Source of the DNA: a virus
Strand: one strand, 5' to 3'
DNA: 64,000 nucleotides
IMG/VR virus record: IMGVR_UViG_3300020411_003820
Coordinates: 1 to 64,000 of that record
Shown: one piece after another, positions 53,901 to 61,066 of the stretch
Position numbering within the stretch: the stretch's first letter is position 1
How the letters are laid out: each line of letters starts with the position of its first letter
Program-made: the position numbers and the translations under genes
The notes under the pieces: generated by a model
What the model saw: only the letters and a program-made list of their open reading frames with translations
Database searches by the model: none
What the model was told of the DNA's origin: nothing

Positions 53901-56900
53901 AAAGTCTTTCCCTAATTCCAAGCATGGGTGAAATTGGATCTTCTTGTTTAAATTCAATAGTGGGAAACATTGTTTTATATTTGTTTCTTTCAAGCACGTG
54001 ACTTTCAACAACATTCATTGTGTTGTCAGCAAACTTACTCGCGGCCGGAACCATTTGTGATACAATTTTTGAAATTGCATCGTCAAACCACTTATAATAT
54101 TCAACGTATTTTTCAACTTCTTTAGTCTGGTTTACTCTTTTGAAAAACTGTCTACGTAAATGCCCCATTGCCTTATAGCTTTCACGATATCTATTGACAG
54201 GCTCTCCAATTAAGTTGTGAAAATCGATTGCACCAGCGAAAAAAGTTAACATTTCTTCGCTTATAGCATCGTACATGCTTTTCTCTAACGTGTTGTAGAA
54301 GTTTGGCACCGTGCTAGCAAAGCCATATACCTCATCATCATTTGTTAAAACTTTAACCATGTCGGATGAAGTAGCTTGCTCGGGATCAATAAATTTAAAT
54401 GTATTTACTTGTTGTTTTGATTTTATAGAAGTGCTGTTTTCATCAAATCCAAAACCATAACCTTTGTGTAAAAATCCTCCAACGCCACCAAGCCATCCGT
54501 TTTTTGCACCATCTGCCGCAGAGCCAGAACTCATATCTTGTGTGAAAAAGCGACCATTACTATCAGATGAGGTTAAATCACTAAAGTTCCAGTACATGGC
54601 TAATGTATCTTTGTTTAACATTTCATGTGGCATATTGGAACTGCTAACATAAGGGGCTAAATTTCTAAATGATCCAGAGATACCTACATTATCTATATCT
54701 AATGCATGTTGTCTTAAAGTATCTGTGTCTAGGTATTTTGCCCAATACTTTACTGCAGACACCAAGACATCACTTCTATAGTTCAAAGTACCAGTAAAGT
54801 TTGTTCTGTTGGCGCCGACATATGGTCTTTTGGCCGAAGATACCATTCTATCACCAACATCTTTTGCAACAGATGCTGTTATTACAAATGTGTCACTGAC
54901 AGTTCCAAGATTTGTATTAATTCCTTCAAAAATTAAATCATATGTGTAATTTGATAGATTGCCAGCAACAAAAGTGGCATATGGATATGTACTCGGCTTC
55001 AATCTCACAGATATATTCCAATCAGAATTACTGTACACGTCCGTAAAAACACTACTTGTCAATTCATAAGATGGCAACAGTGATGACGTTAGTGAAAAAT
55101 AAACACTTTTTGGATTATCCAGCACCCTGTTAGCATAAACTTGGAAATCAGCGCCGCCATCTTCGAACATCCACTTAAAATCAGTAGCTCTGTCAACACT
55201 AGCAGAGTAAATACCAAACAAAGAAGATCTTTTAGTAGAGGTACGATCAATGGGATCTATACCTTCGTAAAAACGAGGAAACCTGATGTTAGCCTCCATA
55301 GTCATTCCAAAGCCAGATTCTAATTTTAAACTAGTTCCTGAGCCTGATATAAAACCTCTAGAGTTTGAGGTATCATCCGGGTCTTGCCTCAAAAAGCACA
55401 CTGAACCTATGTTTTTTGCTGCATTAAACAACAACATGTTTCTGTTTTTTAAAACTTGTACAGAATTTGTATCAAGGTCGTATACTGAATTATCGACATA
55501 TGTTTTAAATTTGATTACAGAATCGTCTAGATAGAAGCACCTAAGTATGTTTTTTACAGCTCTTTCAGTACCCTTACTTTTATAAATGCTAGACATATTA
55601 TTGTAAAGATTTTGATAAATGAGATTTTTTGTTTGTGTTAAATCGCCAGAAAACCTAAATTTATCCGATGCATTTAAAAAAGAATTTACAACATTTGATT
55701 CAATAAATAAGTTTGGTGTATCAAGACCCAACGACTCAGGCAAGTGTTTTGCAAAAGATATTGGAGTAAATGATGCACTAGTATTTTGTATACCCTTGAA
55801 CGTTGGAAGCGCCTCGATTAAATTATAAATTTTGTCAAAATACGAACCAAGTATATGAGAAATTATCTCAGGATTTTCATTACCATGATCTTCGTGTTCT
55901 GCCATAATCCAACTTGGCATGTAACTGAAAAAATTAGTGTTGTTGTTATAGTCATGGATAGAACCAGTATTATTTAATCCATTTTTTAATTCTACAACGT
56001 CTGGATGTGTGATGTAGATAATTGGATCTTTATATTCAATAGTGCTGGCAGATGACTCTATCATAGCAGAACTTAGTGATCTTGAGGCTGTTCCTGTCCA
56101 TGTTCCATTAGATAGTCGGCCGGAATAATCTAAAACGTTGTTGTCTAAGGCTGTTGAGTTTGCAACACCTTCGTTAAATTTATAATAAACACCTAATGTT
56201 GTATTAGATATATCCGAGTTGGTTCCGCCTCTTACTTGTTTAAACCAATTTTTTCCAATATCAGCGGAGCTTCGCGCCTCCTTCCAATATCTAAATTCAT
56301 CTATAGAGCCAGTCAAAGTATGTGTATTGGCTGTTCTTGTAGAAGCTGCAGCATCTGACCTAAACGGCACTGTTACCAGCGAACCTATACGACCAACCAT
56401 ATCTTTAGGTGGCAATTCACCAATTGCCAAGTTTGAATTAATTACAGTGTGATTTTCATAACCATTAACGTATAGTTTAGTAACAAAATCAGAACCAGAA
56501 TTGTGAAAAACAAATGCATAATGTTTCCAATCGTCTAAGGCAGTTGATAAAATATTTTGCCCAATTGATTGTTGGAATAGTGTTCCCGACCCGGGCATGC
56601 CAGAAGTCATACTTCCAGATTGAACAGTAAATCTGAACGGTGATGCACTAGAAGCACTTAAAATCTCAATAGTCATCCGTCCCATGTCGACGGTGCCGGA
56701 TGCATTATTGTTCCACATATCAAAAATTACTGAGTTAGAATTTTCGGCTATGTCTTTACTCTTTAGCCAAAATTCAACAGTAACACCACTATCAAAATTT
56801 GCTCTTAGATTAGATTGGCGAGAACCGGTGCCATATGTGTTTGGTAATCCTGCAGATTCATATATGTTTTCATCATAAACATTAGCGAAAGATCTTTTTG

Positions 56901-57333
56901 ATGTGTCATCATCTTTAAAAAGTCCAGCAGTCGTTAAACTGCCTATTGTGTGTGGACCACCTTTAAAATCAATATATGATGATGAATTAAAATTAGCATA
57001 CCCGTGAGTACGTGGCCAAAGATTGTCAAATATGTGGCGCTCAATCCCCATTGATTTATTATAGAATTCGTTTTGTTCAGCATCTGAACCATCATATGGG
57101 TAATAATCTAATATTCTACCCACAGCACCACTGTAATAAAGACGTGCTGAACCATATCTAGCAAACTTAGAGGGATCAGAATAATCAACTGGTGGGGAGT
57201 ATTCGTTTTGCCTCTTAAGAATTTCATCAACGTTTTTTGCAGACTCTGCCGGGTGGAAAAGATCTTTTTCATTGGCATCGGATAAAAAACTGTTATTTTC
57301 ATCATAAGGACCAAATAGTTTTTTAATACTCAT
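44995..57333 (-). CDS. Giant LamG-domain virion protein, 4112 aa
   Basis: One uninterrupted 12.3-kb frame, by far the largest gene here. The N-terminus (MSIKKLFGPYDENNSFLSDA, then SARLYYSGAVGRILDYYPYD) is of a type I recall near gp6 in marine T4-type phages. Three LamG/concanavalin-like lectin domains are visible: ~175-410 (VTVEFWLKSKD, DWKHYAFVFHNSG, KLYVNGYENH), ~1800-1990 (MTFAAWIYPIAAGSSG, WSHVAVTYD, CYINGSEV) and ~2080-2270 (FTYSGWVRCAESS, EWIHLVVSVPVS, IYFNG). The rest (~2300-4112) has no recognised domain; a basic Gly/Asn tail ends it. Position between gp6-type and other baseplate genes suggests a giant baseplate or fibre protein that binds glycans. Confidence 0.8.
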   Translation of the reverse strand: MSIKKLFGPYDENNSFLSDANEKDLFHPAESAKNVDEILKRQNEYSPPVDYSDPSKFARYGSARLYYSGAVGRILDYYPYDGSDAEQNEFYNKSMGIERHIFDNLWPRTHGYANFNSSSYIDFKGGPHTIGSLTTAGLFKDDDTSKRSFANVYDENIYESAGLPNTYGTGSRQSNLRANFDSGVTVEFWLKSKDIAENSNSVIFDMWNNNASGTVDMGRMTIEILSASSASPFRFTVQSGSMTSGMPGSGTLFQQSIGQNILSTALDDWKHYAFVFHNSGSDFVTKLYVNGYENHTVINSNLAIGELPPKDMVGRIGSLVTVPFRSDAAASTRTANTHTLTGSIDEFRYWKEARSSADIGKNWFKQVRGGTNSDISNTTLGVYYKFNEGVANSTALDNNVLDYSGRLSNGTWTGTASRSLSSAMIESSASTIEYKDPIIYITHPDVVELKNGLNNTGSIHDYNNNTNFFSYMPSWIMAEHEDHGNENPEIISHILGSYFDKIYNLIEALPTFKGIQNTSASFTPISFAKHLPESLGLDTPNLFIESNVVNSFLNASDKFRFSGDLTQTKNLIYQNLYNNMSSIYKSKGTERAVKNILRCFYLDDSVIKFKTYVDNSVYDLDTNSVQVLKNRNMLLFNAAKNIGSVCFLRQDPDDTSNSRGFISGSGTSLKLESGFGMTMEANIRFPRFYEGIDPIDRTSTKRSSLFGIYSASVDRATDFKWMFEDGGADFQVYANRVLDNPKSVYFSLTSSLLPSYELTSSVFTDVYSNSDWNISVRLKPSTYPYATFVAGNLSNYTYDLIFEGINTNLGTVSDTFVITASVAKDVGDRMVSSAKRPYVGANRTNFTGTLNYRSDVLVSAVKYWAKYLDTDTLRQHALDIDNVGISGSFRNLAPYVSSSNMPHEMLNKDTLAMYWNFSDLTSSDSNGRFFTQDMSSGSAADGAKNGWLGGVGGFLHKGYGFGFDENSTSIKSKQQVNTFKFIDPEQATSSDMVKVLTNDDEVYGFASTVPNFYNTLEKSMYDAISEEMLTFFAGAIDFHNLIGEPVNRYRESYKAMGHLRRQFFKRVNQTKEVEKYVEYYKWFDDAISKIVSQMVPAASKFADNTMNVVESHVLERNKYKTMFPTIEFKQEDPISPMLGIRERLYQWSHNHHPLNNQTTTNPDWWRDRAERDVNMSPVSAGDSDLDGSRDIYRETIANDNNQKKERKKDIVTGHSYLRTPYIKRKLSLPYKFDAIVESDYLTTYSPMKTIKGGVNFRHAKRIDYAYNALRPAGRINQESGNFIPENVLFAQFLNRDGTLKDLIRETRYKRGLVYGPEPHANDQLYRNRPSEKVLLNVRVQHGRDVDGYSTIDALSAFPFNIVSSSVTTGYNRLVVQRVTGNIEITNLHHDVYGEDMEKPMQTIFTEHVVGGHQSRHVPINIGNDNETNRPEAWKIQLGYPTGEACAPHGTNTEMFGSGVLGMVGPDYPLPNAGYETGKLPYPATASLKAPWYRGMMIKQPFNIKNIQLRAGPSGTFPTRLGNYRNTYEFIQTVGAWSNPIGFRDGPPNFTVTGSVGETVVLNHHSNSNKATSIRTIRDIKRIADGRPGAADYSTAYLTGAKNKSVFIQRFSHGGGIEVDTKGYQDFRSTEFSVYNAIPYRNLTVRAPFQNPTSISNVLVNGDTTNIQISDIHGLDYGLTAHLARASARFGRDSLYYPSDSRRLAYDLTKPFIGFGDKKIYRSGDKVMGWWRLDNNFYTLAVSGTAVDSSGNNRDGTFNSGSLFRPFFSGNLGPSDWIQTGSAAFNNFTQSNGVNTTEIDIGSSIMWNGLIGNSPASGSTQKMTFAAWIYPIAAGSSGFSRIFSMGKTIDIFTNHVGYVGFMTNWNTTGSETQVVWFNTHAVNYNVWSHVAVTYDATSNLNNPKCYINGSEVSFVGPKVNGGDSIANADMTDWYGAGQSVTHGFPRCLIGNLAHPTLKNEYAFQGNIADTAIWNKVLSSEEIAAIYNASKYEEQRGPGYSDNLNVVQELPSFHKIHRNSGASIGIKSETHDISTIFQHRGNENTKALYFFTPETHGSMLLNADGRELNNTAARFLSASRPAGFTYSGWVRCAESSARQNVGHQYFFGVGKDAAQSEPFIEISKVSASLSVQISTRTNVTYSAGSPTRAVWKVNTANQNPTDQVKALNEGEWIHLVVSVPVSSSYPYTGPAAPSIYFNGVAQPVEEDTSPAAYWDRKVENSQVGTDILGLGGNMVRQGTASFAFGRDPTKGGNNLASFGYSGAMDQISIWTTALNSTEVTELYNTGIPCDITSSTAYADNTANLFAWYKLGEASRPSTSQNQQTANTDKVASSRTTSFASASNAIFNVIADENHLFPVSVNQNQYLGIALTTPVGQTQNSLNAGVFPTPKTGCPPLVLGQSASVRYVYEPRAENDNFFVQHMIPRNDRQYAWITGAIEDQDPRNVRFSGYMPIFGPQQGMYANTTESVTVYEPYFGFLSESEFGYTRDTNTSLFRRPDFALLGAIKYSSNAFSDDFKGQDFAGLNTIIYEPIEQSASMVNTLGWATAVHSVPKPEGNPGELVKSASMGTPVFRTIDRTTAPGDQYRNVRFFEPPDEGYGGFWSYVRGGVSASFPGEANAADGQLQGYLFNTLMLKRNGPYGYSTFAMARKNRQHPVLRMERSSSTISVYNRAKGQIEKYALKPVSMRARPTLVNYTPYDPLEECGNSANPQSANPSITLKVTDINEKIMFNSIGLNNLTKINPKEIVTPLDHILLMTSKHRDFGLNWMSYTEKVYPSARNEFVSHSQKRTGYDMQMWRDERRLRNELGNATDPSVGRNAAAQFLASGRTDYLSRSCWPLDAPANFLVRSGSIVGSNTVVGLHTASQRPSPFKGAGVNRNYLRAGPFNHAGGVSADSTVASAVYPNVQIAISHAAGELQNCQGHAHFAHDATRGGRGSKYDGQFSFLNVGALYARKHMLSPFLSVGNPTGMEIKTTGTLGVTGIGTSLYRGAANLGMLLTQSVFVNGGEALWEAGEQAGILRKSGKAFTFISKPSKPWYDNYEDFRLDLRYIAKDYVVIPEFRISDNIVEYNKFDIDDNDKFDTFTLPGTGITSVTGAFFEQYMDSSKMQFFRQQGLKTNLTAKEIKISVKAVKKWNPYKGFYPAQRTIDLVRQFSSSYNNSIQTKRTKGKHDGTDWLPAGALFGNARPVYQPLFMPGILFNSIKSGMAVDWPAIFGSLYKGNAKDYARISNFDEYAGMESAVDLHTYMIHCTASVLEPAQSNAPWESGTPFWDTRLPFETILAPEGSMLGEDFADLEPHPSATVDFSASLVSNNNDSFYTLMARNFFGETANFFLRGRTYTELVSGRVDDNIITFKSGTVYGARLRLKRSLGTFQSIQDINTTGGAGDTGDNEQGTTPIAGATRRYYSFDRDAWGSTYPNGAYSPLGGRFFDTRIQAFVSGAGYELPQDPIHPYIAQKFTGSLGANNVAQNGDITRESYTMYSRPSAFGPPVSGRVLTNAHRAASASMYGIKDSLEGYNWAYTPPYYHGEAWMDLVFRPNKTQYTLEEVLEEVEHQCWRVDPGPVISKDGHGHTGTPAYISSSHREQCIYDGRNVNASAMQVSASLNVFGIRKESFLETDQFGNPNAKRNETKATRWVIKPKFETPMLNFNSRYRPASHIGALSEGSVPLFASASVPHGMWHQFGYLEPDKNRGIFMEMSDIPKNWLKYHYMVRQTSSLYNGNDVDANGANIHSDMKSLADVFQFKKTPVRLGEIARYKVIREAVVGIPYRNVLVGNASQANVQSNRTRKEFFGIEPFRVAAALAANSQTDTGQSLDVAGESIRRLVRKMKKYILPPQFDFLRNPAAPPIAMYIFDFHYKLDKDDLSYIWQNIAPRNYKKVSFQESSIAHELNNTELLDAQELLDKDVQWMFFKVKQKATGDYFSHVATQVGAQQKTANTLEDIASKSLQYNLDFSENVLDDTDGNGVIRENTYELQYNWPYDYLSIVEGVKVEIEVLYDDKVVKTTNLIMEEIDEKQSKPYEKDNEELPDPKLIAKQISVGITPQIAVNDALERLNLNESGEDISTNPEPKDPIKQPTGVKFSMPSFSTGLFGDSFNKSGGSNQGGGNQGGKK

Positions 57334-58846
57334 AATTCTCCACTCTAAACTTAAACGTTTGATCTTGTTCGACCCAATCTAATAGTGCTGAGTCATAGAA
57401 TGCAAACCTTATTGCATATTCATATCCGGGTTGTAGTAACGACATATCAAGATCAAAATAGTTTCCAGATATATCGTGTGACATGACAGTATGTAAATCA
57501 CTGCCAGTGCCGTGTGGGATAGCATCGTAACCATCTATAACTCGATATACTCTATAAGAAGCACTTTCAATTGTTTTAGTTTCAATGTTTGTTGTTGCTT
57601 TTGTGTAAATTGTAGGCGACCAATCTTTTTCACGCGTATATAAATTAAATCTAGCAGTTTCTTTGTCGCGATATTTGTCTTTAAGATTTGTAATGTTTAA
57701 ATAATAAGTTGGTCTAGTTGATATTCTTTCAGCTTCAAATGTTTTTGGTTTAAACGAGCCCGTAAAAAATCTCGTACTGCCAGTATACCATACGTCAAAC
57801 ATGTTGGTAATCTTGTTTCTGGCAGTGCCAGTAATTGCAAGGCTGCAGCTGTATATACCAGTTGAAACATGTCCTGCTGTAGCGTAGAGTTGTGAATCAC
57901 CATACCCCGTACGATCATCAACAGTTAGGGTTAGCGCACTACCGGAAGGCTTAGTATTATCTATCGAGCCAGAATGAAGACGTACTCTTAACAACCCTGT
58001 GCCTACATCTGGAATATTTTGTAATCTACCACGAACATAATTGTAAAAATATAAAGTATTCAAGTTTTGTTCGCCAGTGGCCAAAGAACTACTGTAATAA
58101 AAATTGCCTCTATCATCTTTTATTGAAGAATTCCATCTCGCTTCAATAACTGGACGTTTAAAAAAGTATTGGGTTCCGCGGGCAAAAAACCTTTTGGTGT
58201 AATATGATGTTGCAGCACCTGTTAAATTATATGAAGCACTAGCTTCTAGTGAGGATGATAGAGATATACCAAAACCATAGTTTGAATAGACATCGCCTAG
58301 CCATTCTTCCATCAAAATTGTGACATCAATTTCTAAATCTTCTAAACCACTTTCAAAAACTTGTTCATAATTTGAAGCAGTTAAATAATCACCACCTTCG
58401 TTTGCCCAATCAGAACCTTGTTGCCGTTGTACCCAATCTGAACCCGTGTTACCAACAGTATAATCTAAGTAATTGATCGTATCTAGTCCTGTACCTTCTT
58501 GCCATGATTGCGAAACGGGTCTAACTGAAAGCGTAAAATTGCTTGGCACTGTATTACTAGTTTCGGCATTATAGAGCTTTAAATAAAAATTAACACTACC
58601 GCTAGCTGGGAGGACTCCGGAAGAGCGATCCGCAGCAATAGATGTAACCGGGAACTGTATTAATGCTCTTGAAAGCTCAACTTGTTTGTTTTGAGCGGAT
58701 GAAGTATATGCTCTTTGAAAAATTGAATAAACTTCTAACACATCAGCTTTACCCATATTAGAACCAGTTGCTCTTGTACTCAAGTCGCTCAACCAGGCAT
58801 TAGTGATTGTGTTATCAGCAATAGCTGTATATTTTTTTATGGCCAT
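57323..58846 (-). CDS. Baseplate-region structural protein with DNRLRE-like fold, 507 aa
   Basis: A 507-aa protein. The first ~210 residues (ITNAWLSDLSTRATGSNMGK, LSRALIQFPVTSIAAD, GSVNFYLKLYNAETSNTVPS, SVRPVSQSWQEGTG) follow the pattern of DNRLRE/TGF-propeptide-like jelly-roll domains common in secreted and phage proteins. The remainder is beta-rich (TYYLNITNLKDKYRDKETAR, then FNLYTREKDWSPTIY). It overlaps the giant LamG gene by 11 nt and the gp6-type gene by one base. Probably couples the baseplate wedge to an outer appendage (inference). Confidence 0.65.
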   Translation of the reverse strand: MAIKKYTAIADNTITNAWLSDLSTRATGSNMGKADVLEVYSIFQRAYTSSAQNKQVELSRALIQFPVTSIAADRSSGVLPASGSVNFYLKLYNAETSNTVPSNFTLSVRPVSQSWQEGTGLDTINYLDYTVGNTGSDWVQRQQGSDWANEGGDYLTASNYEQVFESGLEDLEIDVTILMEEWLGDVYSNYGFGISLSSSLEASASYNLTGAATSYYTKRFFARGTQYFFKRPVIEARWNSSIKDDRGNFYYSSSLATGEQNLNTLYFYNYVRGRLQNIPDVGTGLLRVRLHSGSIDNTKPSGSALTLTVDDRTGYGDSQLYATAGHVSTGIYSCSLAITGTARNKITNMFDVWYTGSTRFFTGSFKPKTFEAERISTRPTYYLNITNLKDKYRDKETARFNLYTREKDWSPTIYTKATTNIETKTIESASYRVYRVIDGYDAIPHGTGSDLHTVMSHDISGNYFDLDMSLLQPGYEYAIRFAFYDSALLDWVEQDQTFKFRVENYEY

Positions 58847-60642
58847 TATCTAACCTTTCCTACGATATCCACTTCTGGAAACTTAACCTCTACAATTGCA
58901 TTTTTTGGAATGACAACATGATCACCATCAGGTGATGTATTTTCGTTAATATCTATTTCTGCTTGACTATAGCCAAGTCCATTTTTGGGTATCGCCTGTA
59001 CATTTAAAACATCTAGAACGTCCGGAACATCTTTTAAAACTGAATAAATATCACTAATTGAAAATGGCTGTCCAATATAGTAGCAATTGGAATAATACGC
59101 TCTTAAAGATTGTATAGCTGCTTCAAGTGTTGCAAATTTATTTGTACCGGGTTTAGACTTAATTACAAAATTAATACCAAAATTTAAAATAAAAGGATCA
59201 AGAATATCAATAGTGTCACTAATCATTCTATAATTGTTTAGCCAAGTTTTTAAGTTATTTTTTATTGTATCGTTAGTTTTTATCAATTTTCCAAATTTGT
59301 CTTCTGATACAACATACATGTTAATGTTTCTTTTTTGGGAATCAGGGTCTCTTTGTGCTGAAACTCTTTTTATAGAACCAAACTTTACGGGCATGCGATA
59401 ACACAAACTTTCATAATCTGTTTGTGTCACAGCTCTATTTTGAGTTGGGAATGTATCGTAAATTCTTTGCTTAATTTCATCTGAGTCTGGGTAGGTTACA
59501 TCCCCGACAATCGGTTTTTCATTAGTAACCTCTAAAGATGCATTAACAGTTGAAACTGTGGCATCTACCAGCTTGGTTCTGTCTTTATAATTAAACATAG
59601 CACGATTGACATTGTTTAATTGTCCAGTCGAAACATTTGAATTTAAAGGATCAGTTGTTCGATAGGTAATGTTTAGTGTTGTGTTTGATGGTGAAATTCC
59701 ATAATTTGTGTTAGCTGACAATCTTGAAGGATCAAAGGTGGTGCTCGAAACGTAGTCCTTTCCAAATATATCAATAGCAACAGTTTGAGGCTCAGCTAAG
59801 ACATTTGTACCAGCTTCATCGCCACTACCAAATTGTAAAGCTACTGAATCTCTATCGTATTCGACAACAAATTTTCTAGAAACGAGCATCGGTTGTAATA
59901 TTGATGGTACGTTATCATCTTGAAAATTTCTATTTGTAATCTCTTGAAAAATAATATCTTGGGCCAAATAATCTACTTCATAAAATTCGTTACCTTGAGA
60001 ATCAGTTACAGATATGATTTCAGCAATGTTAGAACTTTGCAGTTCGACGCGTCTGAATCTTTCATAACTTCCAAGTTCTATTTGCTCCTGCTCAAAAACA
60101 CCTGAGACTACATTGCCAAAAGCTCTTATAGCATAAAATGTCGGAGCACCAGTTGATGCGTCAGTTCTCGCAACCACAACTCTGTTGCTCGGATCTGCAA
60201 AGTCTACATTTTCTGTCAGAATAAAATTTACACCACCTGAGCTGGTAAATTTAGCCCCTCTTTTTAAAATTGGTATATAGTCATTGTCCGGACCCAAAGT
60301 TACTGCCGAGGCAGGCACTAAAATGTATAGTGAAATTTGTCCATATGTGGAGGCACGTCCTTGTGACTTATAACCAAGAATGCGCCCATGTCTAATAATA
60401 TTGTTATACTGATACGCAGTATCTAAAAATGATTCATTTACATTATAATCTAAATAAAAGGATAGCTGATCTCCAACATATGCAACTGCGTCTATCATCA
60501 AAGAACCAAACGACGCTTCCGTGAAATCTTGAAAATTGTCTGGATAATATCTTTCTGCAATTTCTAATAAATCGTCCCGAATTGATCTAAAGTCTCTACT
60601 TGTGTAGTCAATTGGCACTATTTTTTTCTGATCGTCTGGCAT
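58846..60642 (-). CDS. gp6: Baseplate wedge protein, T4 gp6/baseplate-J type
   Basis: A 598-aa protein with the gp6 start PIDYTSRDFRSIRDDLLEIA, followed by YYPDNFQDFTEASFGSLMID and AVAYVGDQLSFYLDYNVNES, which is the hallmark of the T4 gp6/Baseplate_J family. A C-terminal part (FPTQNRAVTQTDYESLCYRM, VKFGSIKRVSAQRDPDSQKR) is also typical. Gp6 forms the inner ring of the contractile baseplate and joins wedges. Length is close to T4 gp6 (about 660). It follows gp25 after 23 nt; both belong to the same assembly unit. Confidence 0.9.
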   Translation of the reverse strand: MPDDQKKIVPIDYTSRDFRSIRDDLLEIAERYYPDNFQDFTEASFGSLMIDAVAYVGDQLSFYLDYNVNESFLDTAYQYNNIIRHGRILGYKSQGRASTYGQISLYILVPASAVTLGPDNDYIPILKRGAKFTSSGGVNFILTENVDFADPSNRVVVARTDASTGAPTFYAIRAFGNVVSGVFEQEQIELGSYERFRRVELQSSNIAEIISVTDSQGNEFYEVDYLAQDIIFQEITNRNFQDDNVPSILQPMLVSRKFVVEYDRDSVALQFGSGDEAGTNVLAEPQTVAIDIFGKDYVSSTTFDPSRLSANTNYGISPSNTTLNITYRTTDPLNSNVSTGQLNNVNRAMFNYKDRTKLVDATVSTVNASLEVTNEKPIVGDVTYPDSDEIKQRIYDTFPTQNRAVTQTDYESLCYRMPVKFGSIKRVSAQRDPDSQKRNINMYVVSEDKFGKLIKTNDTIKNNLKTWLNNYRMISDTIDILDPFILNFGINFVIKSKPGTNKFATLEAAIQSLRAYYSNCYYIGQPFSISDIYSVLKDVPDVLDVLNVQAIPKNGLGYSQAEIDINENTSPDGDHVVIPKNAIVEVKFPEVDIVGKVR

Positions 60643-60665
60643 CTAAAAAGTATCCCTTTTGTTAA

Positions 60666-61034
60666 TTAAATAGTAAATTCTAGTAAATCTGATTCCGCAA
60701 TTGCAGGTATAACGTATGTGATTCTTAAGGCTAGCAAGTTTTCATCTATACCGGTTTGTCCAAAATTAATTTCTTGTATTGATACAGATGGCAGATAGGC
60801 AGCAGTTTGAGCACGAATTCTAGTATCAATTTGTTGAAATGTTCCGTGTCCAAAATTTTCAAACAGAAACGTTTTGATACCTACACCAAACTCTGGATCC
60901 ATTACCCTTTCGCCGGGATTGGTCAAGATTAACATTTTAAAATTTTGTCTAATTACATCTTTGGCTTTTTTTAACATTCTAAAGCCATCAGTATTATCTT
61001 TGACAAGTGGGAGCGCTACACCGAAGGAAGACAT
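60666..61034 (-). CDS. gp25: Baseplate wedge protein, gp25-like
   Basis: A 122-aa protein with gp25/W family motifs: FGVALPLVKDNTDGFRMLKK, a helix (DVIRQNFKMLILTNPGERVM) with the NPGER turn, DPEFGVGIKTFLFENFG, and a terminal strand pair (LLALRITYVIPAIAESDLLE). Gp25 is a small conserved sheath-initiating baseplate protein of contractile tails. Length matches T4 gp25 (about 132). SD AAGAGG before ATG. A terminal AT-rich segment with ACTATTTA (60667-60674) lies within its stop region, 25 nt before the gp6 ATG. Confidence 0.93.
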   Translation of the reverse strand: MSSFGVALPLVKDNTDGFRMLKKAKDVIRQNFKMLILTNPGERVMDPEFGVGIKTFLFENFGHGTFQQIDTRIRAQTAAYLPSVSIQEINFGQTGIDENLLALRITYVIPAIAESDLLEFTI

Positions 61035-61066
61035 TTTTTTTACCTCTTAATAAATACTCAATAATA

